From assembly GCF_010448835.1 (NCBI RefSeq), contig NZ_CP048409.1:372001-436000 (forward strand): a DNA stretch of 64,000 bases, written 5' to 3'. The position numbers and the translations under genes were made by a program. The notes under the pieces are model-generated. The model did no database searches and had not been told where the DNA came from. It was given only the letters and a program-made list of their open reading frames with translations. Shown here in pieces: positions 33,617 through 42,009 of this stretch. How positions within the stretch are numbered: the stretch's first letter is position 1; every line of letters begins with the position of its first letter. Origin of the DNA: Draconibacterium halophilum. Its GTDB lineage: Bacteria > Bacteroidota > Bacteroidia > Bacteroidales > Prolixibacteraceae.

Positions 33617-33957
33617 TATTAATTTTCTATGGTTAACAAGGGCTCACAAGATAATAGTGGTGAATAAAGAGCACATTGCTACCAAAGCGCTCCCCCTCTC
33701 TTTTATTTATAAATCGCGACAAAGATACTACAATTAATTACGCATTTTGTTAAAGAAATACTGTTTAGAAAAGCCTTAACACTTTTTGCCGAAGGTGGAC
33801 CTGAGGGGAATTCTTGTGCTGACGCGCCACCACAAATTTTTTGGATCTTCAGTTGGGCTAATCGCTTCAACCATTTTCACCTGCTTAACTGCCCAATAAA
33901 AACGCCCTTTTACTTATGAGCAGATTAACAAGCAAATTGGCATTAAAAACTTGTGAT
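33617..33957. other. Intergenic region between RhlE and CIA30-like genes
   Basis: Contains the minus-strand -7 element at 33720-33727 and the RhlE leader; no gene-like frame. Confidence 0.5.
33720..33727 (-). promoter_or_regulatory. Putative -7 element (TATCTTTG on minus) for the RhlE gene
   Basis: Exact TAnnTTTG match on the minus strand, giving a 5' leader of about 95 nt. No clear -33 TTTG. Confidence 0.4.
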
Positions 33958-34488
33958 TTATTCCTCCAAAAACTGAATTGTATCGATTTCGATGCTAAAG
34001 GCCTCTTCCTTTTTGTTGCCAATCAGTAGGGCAAATTCTTCTATTTCTCCTTCAGCAAAATTGGGCAGATCGAGCTTACGACCCCGAAATGAAGGGTACA
34101 TCTCTTTTAACGGAACTTTGATATCCTGCCATTCTCCCGTGGTGGTAAAATAGGCAATGTAAGAATAGTTGTCGCCCGCCCGGTCTTTAATGCGTACCTG
34201 GTAACGTTTCCCATCTCCTTTAACACGTAATGCCAGAAATTGATAGCCCGTGATTTCAACGGAAGGAAACCGGTAATGTACCGATGAAAATCCTCCGTTG
34301 TTTTCCAACGAAACCTGCCCGGTAAAAAGGGCGTTGCCTTGTTGGTTGAGCTCAAAAGAACAGGTAGAACGACCCCCCATTACATCGTCGTTAACGGTAT
34401 ACCAGCCATCGAGTGTGGCGGTTTTTGTAAAATCATATAATACCATGGTGTTCATTTGTAAAAAAGCGATTAATACTAAAAGTAACAT
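33958..34488 (-). CDS. CIA30-family protein
   Basis: 176 residues. After a short hydrophobic start (MLLLVLIAFLQ) comes the CIA30 fold: LDGWYTVNDDVMGGRSTCSF, GQVSLENNGGFSSVHY, LALRVKGDGKRYQVRIKD and WQDIKVPLKEMYPSFRGR. Named after complex I intermediate-associated protein 30; bacterial members are beta-sandwich domains, probably carbohydrate- or protein-binding, of unsettled role. The N-terminus may be a signal peptide (alternative start at the Met of NTMVLYDF). Single gene. Confidence 0.85.
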   Translation of the reverse strand: MLLLVLIAFLQMNTMVLYDFTKTATLDGWYTVNDDVMGGRSTCSFELNQQGNALFTGQVSLENNGGFSSVHYRFPSVEITGYQFLALRVKGDGKRYQVRIKDRAGDNYSYIAYFTTTGEWQDIKVPLKEMYPSFRGRKLDLPNFAEGEIEEFALLIGNKKEEAFSIEIDTIQFLEE

Positions 34489-34802
34489 TTTGCCGGAATT
34501 TCGTTTTTATGGAGCATCGGCCTGGTGTATGTGCCAATCAGCCATTTGTTTTCCTTACTAAGGTAGTGAAGAAAATGGGAAGATGAAAGGTTAGGAACGG
34601 GATAGCTATATTAAAAACATGCGGCCCAAAGAGCGATGCCAGCGGCATCAAATGTGTATAGAAATGTCGTGTTTAAGATCCTATTCGACTCCGGACGGAG
34701 TCGCACCATCTATTCTCAAATCGTGATTTTTAAACACATTCAAATCCTCCGGATTTTTGTTGAGAATTGCGTATATTTAATTAGCAACTAAAACATACAA
34801 TT
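34489..34802. other. Intergenic region with REP-like cluster
   Basis: Carries the REP-like trio 34635-34756 ahead of the decayed transposase; otherwise AT-rich spacer. Confidence 0.5.
34635..34756. repeat. REP-like palindrome cluster, copy 5 (left flank of transposase)
   Basis: GATGCC-AGC-GGCATC (34635-34649), CGACTCC-GGAC-GGAGTCG (34686-34703), AAATCC-TCC-GGATTT (34742-34756). Ends 46 bp before the transposase ATG. Confidence 0.8.
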
Positions 34803-35267
34803 ATGGCCGATACCTATTCTCAAATCTATATCCAGGTGGTATTTGCAGTACAAAATAGAAAAGCTCTTATTCAACCTCATTGGGAAGAAGAATTAAACAA
34901 ATATATAACGGGAATTGTGCATAACAAGGGGCAAAAAATGTTAGCTATCAACGGCACCTCCAATCATATTCATTTTTTAATTGGACTGAAACCTTCCTGT
35001 TATCTTTCTGACTTGGTTAGGGAAATAAAATAATCATCCGATTAATATATTAAAGAGAAACAATTTTCGAAATTTCAATTTCGCTGACAACAAGGATTTG
35101 GAGCATTCTCATTCGGCCAATCTCAATTGAACGATTTCATTCGATACATAGAAAATCAGAAAGAACACCATCGAAAGAGATCTTTTCAAGAAGAATATCG
35201 AGCCTTTTTGAAAGCCTTCGACATTGAATTTAAAAATGAATATTTATTCGAATGGCTGGATGATTGA
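34803..35267 (+). pseudogene. HUH/Y1 (IS200-like, RAYT-like) transposase with three in-frame stops
   Basis: 154 codons in one frame. The start ADTYSQIYIQVVFAVQNRKA and the HUH metal motif in GTSNHIHFLIGL identify a Y1 transposase; the C-terminal segment NDFIRYIENQKEHH holds the expected catalytic Tyr, and QQGFGAFSFGQSQ is the usual preceding block. Stops replace codons at three places (near 35031, 35043 and 35082; the last is where TGG is expected in FRWQ). No frameshift: the gene decayed by nonsense changes. Framed by REP-like clusters at 34635-34756 and 35266-35382, so it was probably the mobiliser of that repeat family. Confidence 0.85.
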
Positions 35268-35382
35268 TGTCGGCGACATCAAACGTATAAAGAAAATACC
35301 CCGGTGAAGAAATACGACTCCGGCTGGAGTCGTACCTTCATTCCATCCTTATTTTCTATAAACGTATAAATCCTCTGGATTT
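35266..35382. repeat. REP-like palindrome cluster, copy 6 (right flank of transposase)
   Basis: GATGTC-GGC-GACATC (35266-35280, a matched change from GATGCC/GGCATC), CGACTCC-GGCT-GGAGTCG (35315-35332), AAATCC-TCT-GGATTT (35368-35382). The first palindrome overlaps the transposase stop codon. Confidence 0.8.
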
Positions 35383-35400
35383 TATTTTGCGGTTATGAAC

Positions 35401-36690
35401 CTATATTTCCTTCAACTGTACACAAACCAGCTTTTCGTTGTCGCGGGCCAGAAGCTTGCCATTGGCATAGGCCATTGGTGACCAGGCCTGTGCGTTTTTC
35501 ATCGTAAAAAACGATGCTTTGCCCACTTCGTTATAACTGTCGGGGTTGGAATTAATCAGGTGTAAATCGCCGTTTTTACCATTTTGGTTAATAATCATTC
35601 CGTCGATCATAATAATGGAACCCAGTTCGAAACCCGGTGCTGATTTTTCGGGCCAGCAGCGTTCGCCCTGCCAGTTTAAACACACCATTTCGTTTACCCG
35701 GCGGTTGTTGTTTAGGTAAATATGCTGGTTGAGCACTACCGGAGGATGCATTTTACACCCCGCTTCTTCGTTTCTGAAAAGCTCGTTAAAATCGAATGTT
35801 TCACCATCGGTATTCACTTCCAGAAGAATGGTAACCGGCTCGTACTTGTCTTTATAAGCGCATGAGGTTAACAGCAAATGCGTATCATCAACCGCCACGG
35901 GAGGCGCAATACAGGCAAAAGAATCAAAGCCCTCGTACCGCCATAGCTCTTTTCCGGTTTTTACTTCAAAAGCTACAACTTCGTCGGTAGTAAATCCATC
36001 GCCTTTTACACACGAGCTGGTCATTATCACCTGCTCAATACCGCCGTAATTGCCCAAAACCGGCGACACATGAAAACGATAACCTGTTAAACGGCGGCTT
36101 TCCCACACGACTTCGCCACTGAGTTTGTTGTAAGCTACCACTCCGGCTTTTTCGCCCTGAGGAGCTACAATTACCAAATCGCCGGTAACGATTGGCGACA
36201 CCGAAAATCCCCAGGTATCCAGTTCGCCGCCATAATCGGTTAGCAGGTTATGCGACCAAACAGCTTGTTGCGTTTTTTTATCGATACAATGAAAATGACC
36301 GTGCGGCCCCACACACCAAACGTAGTTTTCGTCAACCACCGGCACGGCTCTCGATCCAGGATACGGCAATTCTCCTTCAGCCTTGTAGCTGTAGTTCCAT
36401 TTTTCGGCTCCTGTTTCCAGATCGATGCAGCGTAACACATCGCTTTCTCCCTGAATACGGTCGAGGACAAACACCTCTCCGTTGTACACTGCTGCTCCGC
36501 CAAAGCCACGTCCCAGCGGGAACTCCCAGGCTTTTTCGGGGCCGGTTTCAGGCCACTCACGCAGTATTCCGGCATCACTTATTGAGGCATTTCTGTCGGG
36601 ACCAAGGTATTGCGGCCAATTGGTACTTTTTTGCTGCGAACAGCTCACTAAAATGAATGTAAATACGGCTAGAATAAGTCGATTTTTCAT
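35401..36690 (-). CDS. PQQ-like beta-propeller lipoprotein
   Basis: 429 residues with a lipoprotein signal (MKNRLILAVFTFILVSCSQQ, Cys17). Repeats of the type LRCIDLETGAEKWNY, FHCIDKKTQQAVW, VVAYNKLSGEVVWE and VVAFEVKTGKELWRYEGF are blades of a PQQ-like (quinoprotein-type) propeller. NWPQYLGPDRNASISDAG at the front is typical of Bacteroidota and Planctomycetota members. It lacks enough to call an alcohol dehydrogenase; more likely a periplasmic or outer-membrane binding scaffold. Single gene. Confidence 0.87.
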   Translation of the reverse strand: MKNRLILAVFTFILVSCSQQKSTNWPQYLGPDRNASISDAGILREWPETGPEKAWEFPLGRGFGGAAVYNGEVFVLDRIQGESDVLRCIDLETGAEKWNYSYKAEGELPYPGSRAVPVVDENYVWCVGPHGHFHCIDKKTQQAVWSHNLLTDYGGELDTWGFSVSPIVTGDLVIVAPQGEKAGVVAYNKLSGEVVWESRRLTGYRFHVSPVLGNYGGIEQVIMTSSCVKGDGFTTDEVVAFEVKTGKELWRYEGFDSFACIAPPVAVDDTHLLLTSCAYKDKYEPVTILLEVNTDGETFDFNELFRNEEAGCKMHPPVVLNQHIYLNNNRRVNEMVCLNWQGERCWPEKSAPGFELGSIIMIDGMIINQNGKNGDLHLINSNPDSYNEVGKASFFTMKNAQAWSPMAYANGKLLARDNEKLVCVQLKEI

Positions 36691-36810
36691 GTTGAGATCT
36701 TAATATGGTTTTTTTCAAAAATAGCAAAAAAGTGATTGGTGAAAATGGGTATGAGGTTAATGGGTTGTTAAGTATTCACTGCTCAAGGGTTGTAAAGAGA
36801 GAAGATGATA

Positions 36811-36845
36811 AAGATTGCTTCGGTCGTTTCACTCCATCGCAATGT
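36811..36845. repeat. AAGATTGCTTCGG ... CATCGCAATG intergenic repeat
   Basis: Inverted form of the family seen at 18553-18581 (AGATTGCTTCG ... GCAATG arms). Confidence 0.45.
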
Positions 36846-36944
36846 CTGGGTTTATGGTTGAAGAAAGCAGCAGACAAGTAACTTGTACATCCCCGCACAG
36901 CTCTCTCCTGTCCGCTGCCCCTCTTCTGAGGGAAAATTTTCGCG

Positions 36945-37901
36945 CTAATTAGTTGTAAGCACTACCTCACTAAAAAACGCCACAATATCGTCCTTAACTT
37001 CTTCCGGGTGTTTATGCCCAACGCCTTCGTATTGCCGGATGTCAGCATTTACTTTTAAATCTTCATACAGTTGTTTGCAATTGTTCCACCGATCGGGCTG
37101 CATTTGTTCTCCCAGAAGCTTAAAAATCTGCTCTCTTTCTGCTTGCGAAAAAGCGTCGTCGTAGGGAACGGCATCGTTCTCATCGAGCTGTCCCATAAAA
37201 TAAAACTGAGGTGTTTTTAAAAATCTGTCTTTTTGAAAAGCCATGCCGGTTAACTCTTCCATATCTTTTATTCCAATCGGATAATTTAGTATTTCCCGAC
37301 TCAACGAATCTTCAGGAAGCATTAATAAGCCATTGAGTCCTCCGGCTGCAACAGCACGAACACGGTCGGGGTGAAGCAAAGTAAAACGGTTGGCAAAAGT
37401 TCCTGAGGCAGAAAAACCGGTTAGCAGAAACTGATTGTGCGACGGAATATCTTTATCGTTGAGTACGGTTTGTGCGTGCTTAAACATTTCGATAAGCTGT
37501 AAATCGATTCGTTTTAAAGGTTGTTCGCCTTGCAACATCACATCGCGGTCGAGGGCATGTGTATACATCTTCCAGTTTGTTTTCGAGCGTGGAAACACCG
37601 GAACCAAGAGCGGGCAATTAAGTTTTCTGGCCACATAATTACCCAAATAGTAATCGATTGTAGCGGTTCGTTCAGCTTTTTCAATATGTTTTTGCAAATC
37701 GTCGTCGGCAAACCCGGAGTTGTTGGGTTCGATAAGTACAAACGTTTTCCCATTGGTGGGCACATCATCCGGGATAAATAAAAAATAGGGGAATTGGAAG
37801 GCATCTGTTTCTTTGGGTTCGATAAATATCAATTCCCCGCCGGGATTAGAACATCCGGCAATAAGAGCAAACAGAACAAAATAGATAAAGTGTTTCATCA
37901 T
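36945..37901 (-). CDS. Alpha/beta hydrolase lipoprotein
   Basis: 318 residues. Lipobox LIAGCSNP with Cys17. Fold clues: nucleophile elbow FLLTGFSASGTFANRF, acid segment FYFMGQLDENDAVPYDDAF and late His in YEGVGHKHPEEV, giving a plausible Ser-Asp-His triad. Similar to poly(3-hydroxybutyrate) depolymerase/feruloyl-esterase-like hydrolases. Anchored to a membrane facing the periplasm or cell surface; substrate unknown. Next to, but 254 bp from, the PQQ-like lipoprotein gene on the same strand. Confidence 0.82.
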   Translation of the reverse strand: MMKHFIYFVLFALIAGCSNPGGELIFIEPKETDAFQFPYFLFIPDDVPTNGKTFVLIEPNNSGFADDDLQKHIEKAERTATIDYYLGNYVARKLNCPLLVPVFPRSKTNWKMYTHALDRDVMLQGEQPLKRIDLQLIEMFKHAQTVLNDKDIPSHNQFLLTGFSASGTFANRFTLLHPDRVRAVAAGGLNGLLMLPEDSLSREILNYPIGIKDMEELTGMAFQKDRFLKTPQFYFMGQLDENDAVPYDDAFSQAEREQIFKLLGEQMQPDRWNNCKQLYEDLKVNADIRQYEGVGHKHPEEVKDDIVAFFSEVVLTTN

Positions 37902-38157
37902 GGTCTATATTTTAGGTCGTAGCAGTCTCTCAAAATTTTGTACAAACATTACACAACTTATTCGTTTTACGAAAAGATTTCGATAACAACAGTTATTAAA
38001 ACGATAAACGCCTAAATACAAGGGGTTGCGGATTAAGGGTAAAGGATAAATGCATTTACGGCAGAAATTTTACAGGAGAAAGTATACCGCTAACGCCATT
38101 TAATAACCAATTGCAGCCGATTTCGTAAAGAAAAGAGTAAATCAAAAAATTAACCAA

Positions 38158-38928
38158 ATGAAAACAACAGGAATTATTATTTGTCTATTCCTTTTTATGG
38201 GAATTGTTTCGCTTCAAACGCAAGCACAGGAAGCTCCTGCTATGCCACAAACTTTTTTTGTAATGGAAGAATTTGTTGAGCCAGTCAATCTTCAGGAGTT
38301 TAACAAAGTACAACAAGAGGCGGTTGACCTCTGGAAAGAACTGGAATTTGATGTACCTATTTACACTTACCGTACCGATATGAGTTCTTTTTACTGGGTA
38401 GTACCGATTGAAAACTTTGGCGGTATGGACAAGATGTTCGGAAAAGTGAACGAACTAAGTGCCCAAATGAAAGAAAAGGGTTATGATGCTAACAAAAAAT
38501 TTCGGGATCTTTCAACCACCCGTGAAACAGTTATCCACTGGGAGATAGACCTCTCGTATCACCCAAATGAAGAGATGGGACAATCTGTTGACAAACCCTA
38601 TTGCGAATGGACCTTTTTCTATTTAAAATCCGGCCATGAAAAAGAGCTGGCAGAGGCTGTAAAAAAATACATTGAATTCAGCAAGAGCATTGAAGAAGAC
38701 TGGAGTTGGGATTTATATAGCGTATATATGGGTTACGACTCGCCCTGCTGGATCGTCATGGACCGGGCAGAAAATCCGCTGTCGATGCGTAAATTAGAAG
38801 CGTCCCTTCAGGAAAAACATTCGGAGAAATTGGGCGAGTTATGGAAAAACATGCAACCCCACCTACGAAAAATGGAAACCACAACAGGTTGGTTTTTGCC
38901 TAAGTGGTCGTTGAATTACGAGCAATAG
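38158..38928 (+). CDS. Secreted protein, likely two dimeric alpha/beta-barrel-like repeats
   Basis: 256 residues, signal peptide MKTTGIIICLFLFMGIVSLQ cut near TQAQ. Two related halves: FFVMEEFVEPVNLQEFNKVQ (about 32-51) and WTFFYLKSGHEKELAEAVKK (about 155-174), each strand-helix, followed by Trp-rich strands (FYWVVPIENFGG; SPCWIVMDRAENP). This duplication resembles antibiotic-monooxygenase-like ferredoxin folds. No catalytic residues can be named. Single gene with a 298-bp spacer after it. Confidence 0.75.
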   Translation: MKTTGIIICLFLFMGIVSLQTQAQEAPAMPQTFFVMEEFVEPVNLQEFNKVQQEAVDLWKELEFDVPIYTYRTDMSSFYWVVPIENFGGMDKMFGKVNELSAQMKEKGYDANKKFRDLSTTRETVIHWEIDLSYHPNEEMGQSVDKPYCEWTFFYLKSGHEKELAEAVKKYIEFSKSIEEDWSWDLYSVYMGYDSPCWIVMDRAENPLSMRKLEASLQEKHSEKLGELWKNMQPHLRKMETTTGWFLPKWSLNYEQ

Positions 38929-39226
38929 ACCAGCCGTCAGTCCTTTCTGGAAAAGGAAATTACTCGCTTCTTTTCGAAGAGTCACAAAGTTGGAGGGATG
39001 GTTGATTTAAAACAATATCAATGAAACCAACCACCCCACCAACCGTACTATAATTAACATCAATCACACACATTTTAATACTGGCTTTCGAATAAAACAG
39101 GTTGGTAATCAACTATTTTGACTTTCCACTTGTTCTATAAACAAGGCAGGTAAAAAGGCTTGGAATTATGTTGTTAATAATGCACCAAGCCAAATAACAA
39201 ATAGTTAGCATTTAAAAATAAAACAG

Positions 39227-39430
39227 ATGAAGAAAAATATGGGAATAGTTGACAGGGTTTTAAGAACAATTGTGGCTGCCGTACTTATTTTTCTATATGT
39301 TACGGGCACTGTAACCGGAACACTAGGGATTGTTGCGCTTTTGGTAGCTTTCATTTTTTTACTGACCAGTATCTTTAGTACCTGTCCGGCTTATTTTCCA
39401 CTAGGATTAAAAACCAATAAGGATAAATAA
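39227..39430 (+). CDS. DUF2892 (YgaP-like transmembrane) protein
   Basis: 67 residues. KNMGIVDRVLRTIVAAVLIF and LGIVALLVAFIFLLTSIFST give two membrane helices; the end CPAYFPLGLKT with one Cys is the DUF2892 hallmark (inner-membrane part found fused to rhodanese in YgaP). Function unknown. It lies 77 bp before the cupredoxin-repeat gene on the same strand. Confidence 0.88.
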   Translation: MKKNMGIVDRVLRTIVAAVLIFLYVTGTVTGTLGIVALLVAFIFLLTSIFSTCPAYFPLGLKTNKDK

Positions 39431-39507
39431 CAGCGTATTTGACTATTTTTTATTCACATAAAAGATATATTCATCTTCTTGTCTATTATAAATTAAAATA
39501 GAAGCCT

Positions 39508-41088
39508 ATGAAAACAAATTTTACTCTACACGGAAAACTTCGCGGTTTATTATTAGCTCTCTTGCTGATTTATGCCGCAGGAACAAATGCACAAACAACA
39601 CATGAGGTGCAAGTAACAAACAATGTTTTTACTCCCAGTGAGCTGACGATAGCTGTTGGCGATATAGTTGAATGGAAAAATATTGAAGGCACGCACAACG
39701 TAAATGGTAACACATCTACTTATCCTGACAATCCTGAATCGTTTGGAAACGAAGTAGGAAGCGGGTGGACCTATTCGTTTACTTTTAATACCGCAGGAAC
39801 GTACAATTACCAGTGCGATCCGCATGTAGGATCGGGAATGATAGGTAAAGTTGAGGTAGTGTCCGATAACGACGACAATAAAAATATGCTAACTATTCAG
39901 TTTACCGGCATGAATCCTCATGTAGGGCAAATGCTTTACTTATCGGTAGTTGACAAAAGTTCGGGGATGGAAGTTGCACGAACCATGGTGAGCGTAAATG
40001 CTGAATTTCAGGTACAGGTTTCAGGTTTAGAGACTGACCATTCATACTATGTAAATTTCTTTGCCGACCACAACGGAAACGGAATGTACGATGCTCCGCC
40101 AACCGACCACGCCTGGCAAATGGAAGTGGACAATGTCTCCGATGACGTCAATCTGAACTTTGCTCACAATATCAATTTTATCGACATTATGTGGCAAAAC
40201 AAACTAACGGTTCAGTTCTCCGGCATGAATCCGCACGACGGACAAATGCTTAGTCTGGCTGTCGTTGATAAAAGCTCAGGAATGGAGATTGCACGAACCA
40301 TGGTAGAAGCAAGTCCCGAATTTGAAGTACAAGTTTTGGGGATAGAGATTGACCATTCGTACTACGTAAATTTCTTTGCCGACCATAACGGAAACGGAAT
40401 GTACGATGCTCCGCCAACAGATCACGCCTGGCAAATGGAACTAGATAACGTAATGGGCGACACCACGCTAATGTTTGCGCACAATACGGATTTTACCGAT
40501 ATTATGTGGCAAAATAAGCTTACGGTTCAGTTCTCGGGTATGAATCCGCATGTTGGTCAGAGCTTTTATCTTTGGGTGATTGATCAGAGTGACGGAACCG
40601 AAGTTTACACAACGGAACTTACGGTTGCAACGGAATTTGAGGTGGTCGCTTATGGTATTGAAACAGGCAAGTCGTATGCTATTGATTTTTATTCCGATCA
40701 TAACGGTAGTGGTAGCTACGATGCTCCACCAACTGATCACGCGTGGCGAATGGAACTTAACAATGTAGTCGGCGACACTGTGCTGAATTTTAGCCACAAC
40801 ATCAATTTCACCGATATTTTCAATATTACCAGTGTTTCCACAACTGAGCTTATGCCATTTACGATGTATCCGAACCCGGCAACCAACAAGGTTACGCTGG
40901 AATATGATGGTTTTAACAAAAACGCTTCGATTCGTATATTAGACCTTGCCGGAAAAGCACATGCCGTTCGTTCAACAAATTCGGGCAATAAGATTGAGCT
41001 TGATCTTTCGAATATTCCGCAAGGACTGTACTTAATCCAACTACAGGATGGTGATTTGTTACAAACTCAAAAATTACTTAAACGATAG
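39508..41088 (+). CDS. Secreted cupredoxin with three Ca-loop repeats and T9SS sorting domain
   Basis: 526 residues. Signal peptide to about residue 28 (YAAGTNAQ). Residues 30-115 are a plastocyanin/azurin-like copper domain: VEWKNIEGTHNVNG, YNYQCDPHVGSGMIGKVEVV, so His, Cys, His and Met ligands are all present. Then three repeats of about 105 residues, each with FSGMNPH and DHNGNGMYDAPPTDHAW, whose D-x-N-x-N-G/S-x-x-D loop fits calcium binding. The last 80 residues (MPFTMYPNPATNKVTLEYDG to LIQLQDGDLLQTQKLLKR) are a type-A type IX secretion sorting domain. Likely an exported, surface-anchored copper protein; electron transfer or copper capture is inferred. Confidence 0.9.
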   Translation: MKTNFTLHGKLRGLLLALLLIYAAGTNAQTTHEVQVTNNVFTPSELTIAVGDIVEWKNIEGTHNVNGNTSTYPDNPESFGNEVGSGWTYSFTFNTAGTYNYQCDPHVGSGMIGKVEVVSDNDDNKNMLTIQFTGMNPHVGQMLYLSVVDKSSGMEVARTMVSVNAEFQVQVSGLETDHSYYVNFFADHNGNGMYDAPPTDHAWQMEVDNVSDDVNLNFAHNINFIDIMWQNKLTVQFSGMNPHDGQMLSLAVVDKSSGMEIARTMVEASPEFEVQVLGIEIDHSYYVNFFADHNGNGMYDAPPTDHAWQMELDNVMGDTTLMFAHNTDFTDIMWQNKLTVQFSGMNPHVGQSFYLWVIDQSDGTEVYTTELTVATEFEVVAYGIETGKSYAIDFYSDHNGSGSYDAPPTDHAWRMELNNVVGDTVLNFSHNINFTDIFNITSVSTTELMPFTMYPNPATNKVTLEYDGFNKNASIRILDLAGKAHAVRSTNSGNKIELDLSNIPQGLYLIQLQDGDLLQTQKLLKR

Positions 41089-41097
41089 ACGAGCAGT

Positions 41098-41940
41098 ATG
41101 AAAAAGGTAATGTGTTTTTTACTGTTCCAGATGTTTCTGATTAATACACTCCTGGGACAGGATGAGGATAATATAGTTGAAAATGCTTTTCAGGGAACCC
41201 GCGTTGTTAACGGTCAATCGGCCAACCTGGCCGACGATGGTGATTTACTGCTGCTTATACAACATCGTTTTGGAGATATAAGTGGCGGGCTTTATGAGCT
41301 TTTTGGGCTTGATGTGGCTTCCATGCGACTTGGATTTGAATATGGTTTGGGTAATAACCTTAACCTGGGAGTGGGCCGCAGCACCTGGTTAAAAACCTAC
41401 GATGCTTTTGCCAAATATCGCCTTGTTCAGCAAAAAAGCGATTTTCCCCTTTCTGCCGTTTTAAGCGTTGGGGGTTCAGTACCAACCATACGAGACTATT
41501 TCCCCGAAGCTTCCGACAATTTCTCGGATAAGCTGTCGTGGAATGCGCAACTTCACCTGTCGAAAACCATGGGTAATTTTGCACTGCATCTTTCGCCCGG
41601 CTTTTTAGAAACCGGGTACATCTATGGTTTGGGTGAAAACCTCTCGGTATTTACCCTCGGAACTGCTGCTGCTGTACGTATCTCTAAAAAAGTTTCGGCA
41701 AACCTGGAATATTTGGTTCCGTTTAGCTCAGAAATTTCAGGAGATAACGCCCTTTCTTTAGGCGTAGACATCGATACTGGTGGCCATCTTTTCCAATTGG
41801 TTTTATCGAATAACAACCGAATGTATCACCAGGCTGTGTATACAAACAGTACGGGTAGCTGGGCCGACGGGAACCTGTATTTTGGTTTTAACCTGATTCG
41901 GGAATTCAATCTAAAATACGATCCATTGTGGACAGAATAA
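41098..41940 (+). CDS. DUF5777 outer-membrane beta-barrel protein
   Basis: 280 residues, signal peptide (MKKVMCFLLFQMFLINTLLG). The sequence is made of alternating hydrophobic strands and ends FNLIREFNLKYDPLWTE; blocks TRVVNGQSANLADDGDLLLL, IQHRFGDISGG and GFEYGLGNNLNLGVGRS are as in DUF5777. Starts 9 bp after the cupredoxin gene, so they form one operon; a barrel paired with a copper-binding surface protein may serve its uptake or anchoring. Closed by a strong terminator. Confidence 0.88.
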   Translation: MKKVMCFLLFQMFLINTLLGQDEDNIVENAFQGTRVVNGQSANLADDGDLLLLIQHRFGDISGGLYELFGLDVASMRLGFEYGLGNNLNLGVGRSTWLKTYDAFAKYRLVQQKSDFPLSAVLSVGGSVPTIRDYFPEASDNFSDKLSWNAQLHLSKTMGNFALHLSPGFLETGYIYGLGENLSVFTLGTAAAVRISKKVSANLEYLVPFSSEISGDNALSLGVDIDTGGHLFQLVLSNNNRMYHQAVYTNSTGSWADGNLYFGFNLIREFNLKYDPLWTE

Positions 41941-41945
41941 GTTCT

Positions 41946-41991
41946 AAAAAAATGACGCCTGAAGAGATCTTTTCTTCAGGCGTCATTTTTT
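41946..41991. terminator. Bidirectional intrinsic terminator
   Basis: 14-bp perfect stem ATGACGCCTGAAGA / TCTTCAGGCGTCAT (41952-41986) with A-run before and T-run after, between convergent genes; works for both strands. Confidence 0.92.
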
Positions 41992-42009
41992 ATACTCAAG
42001 CATTATCCT

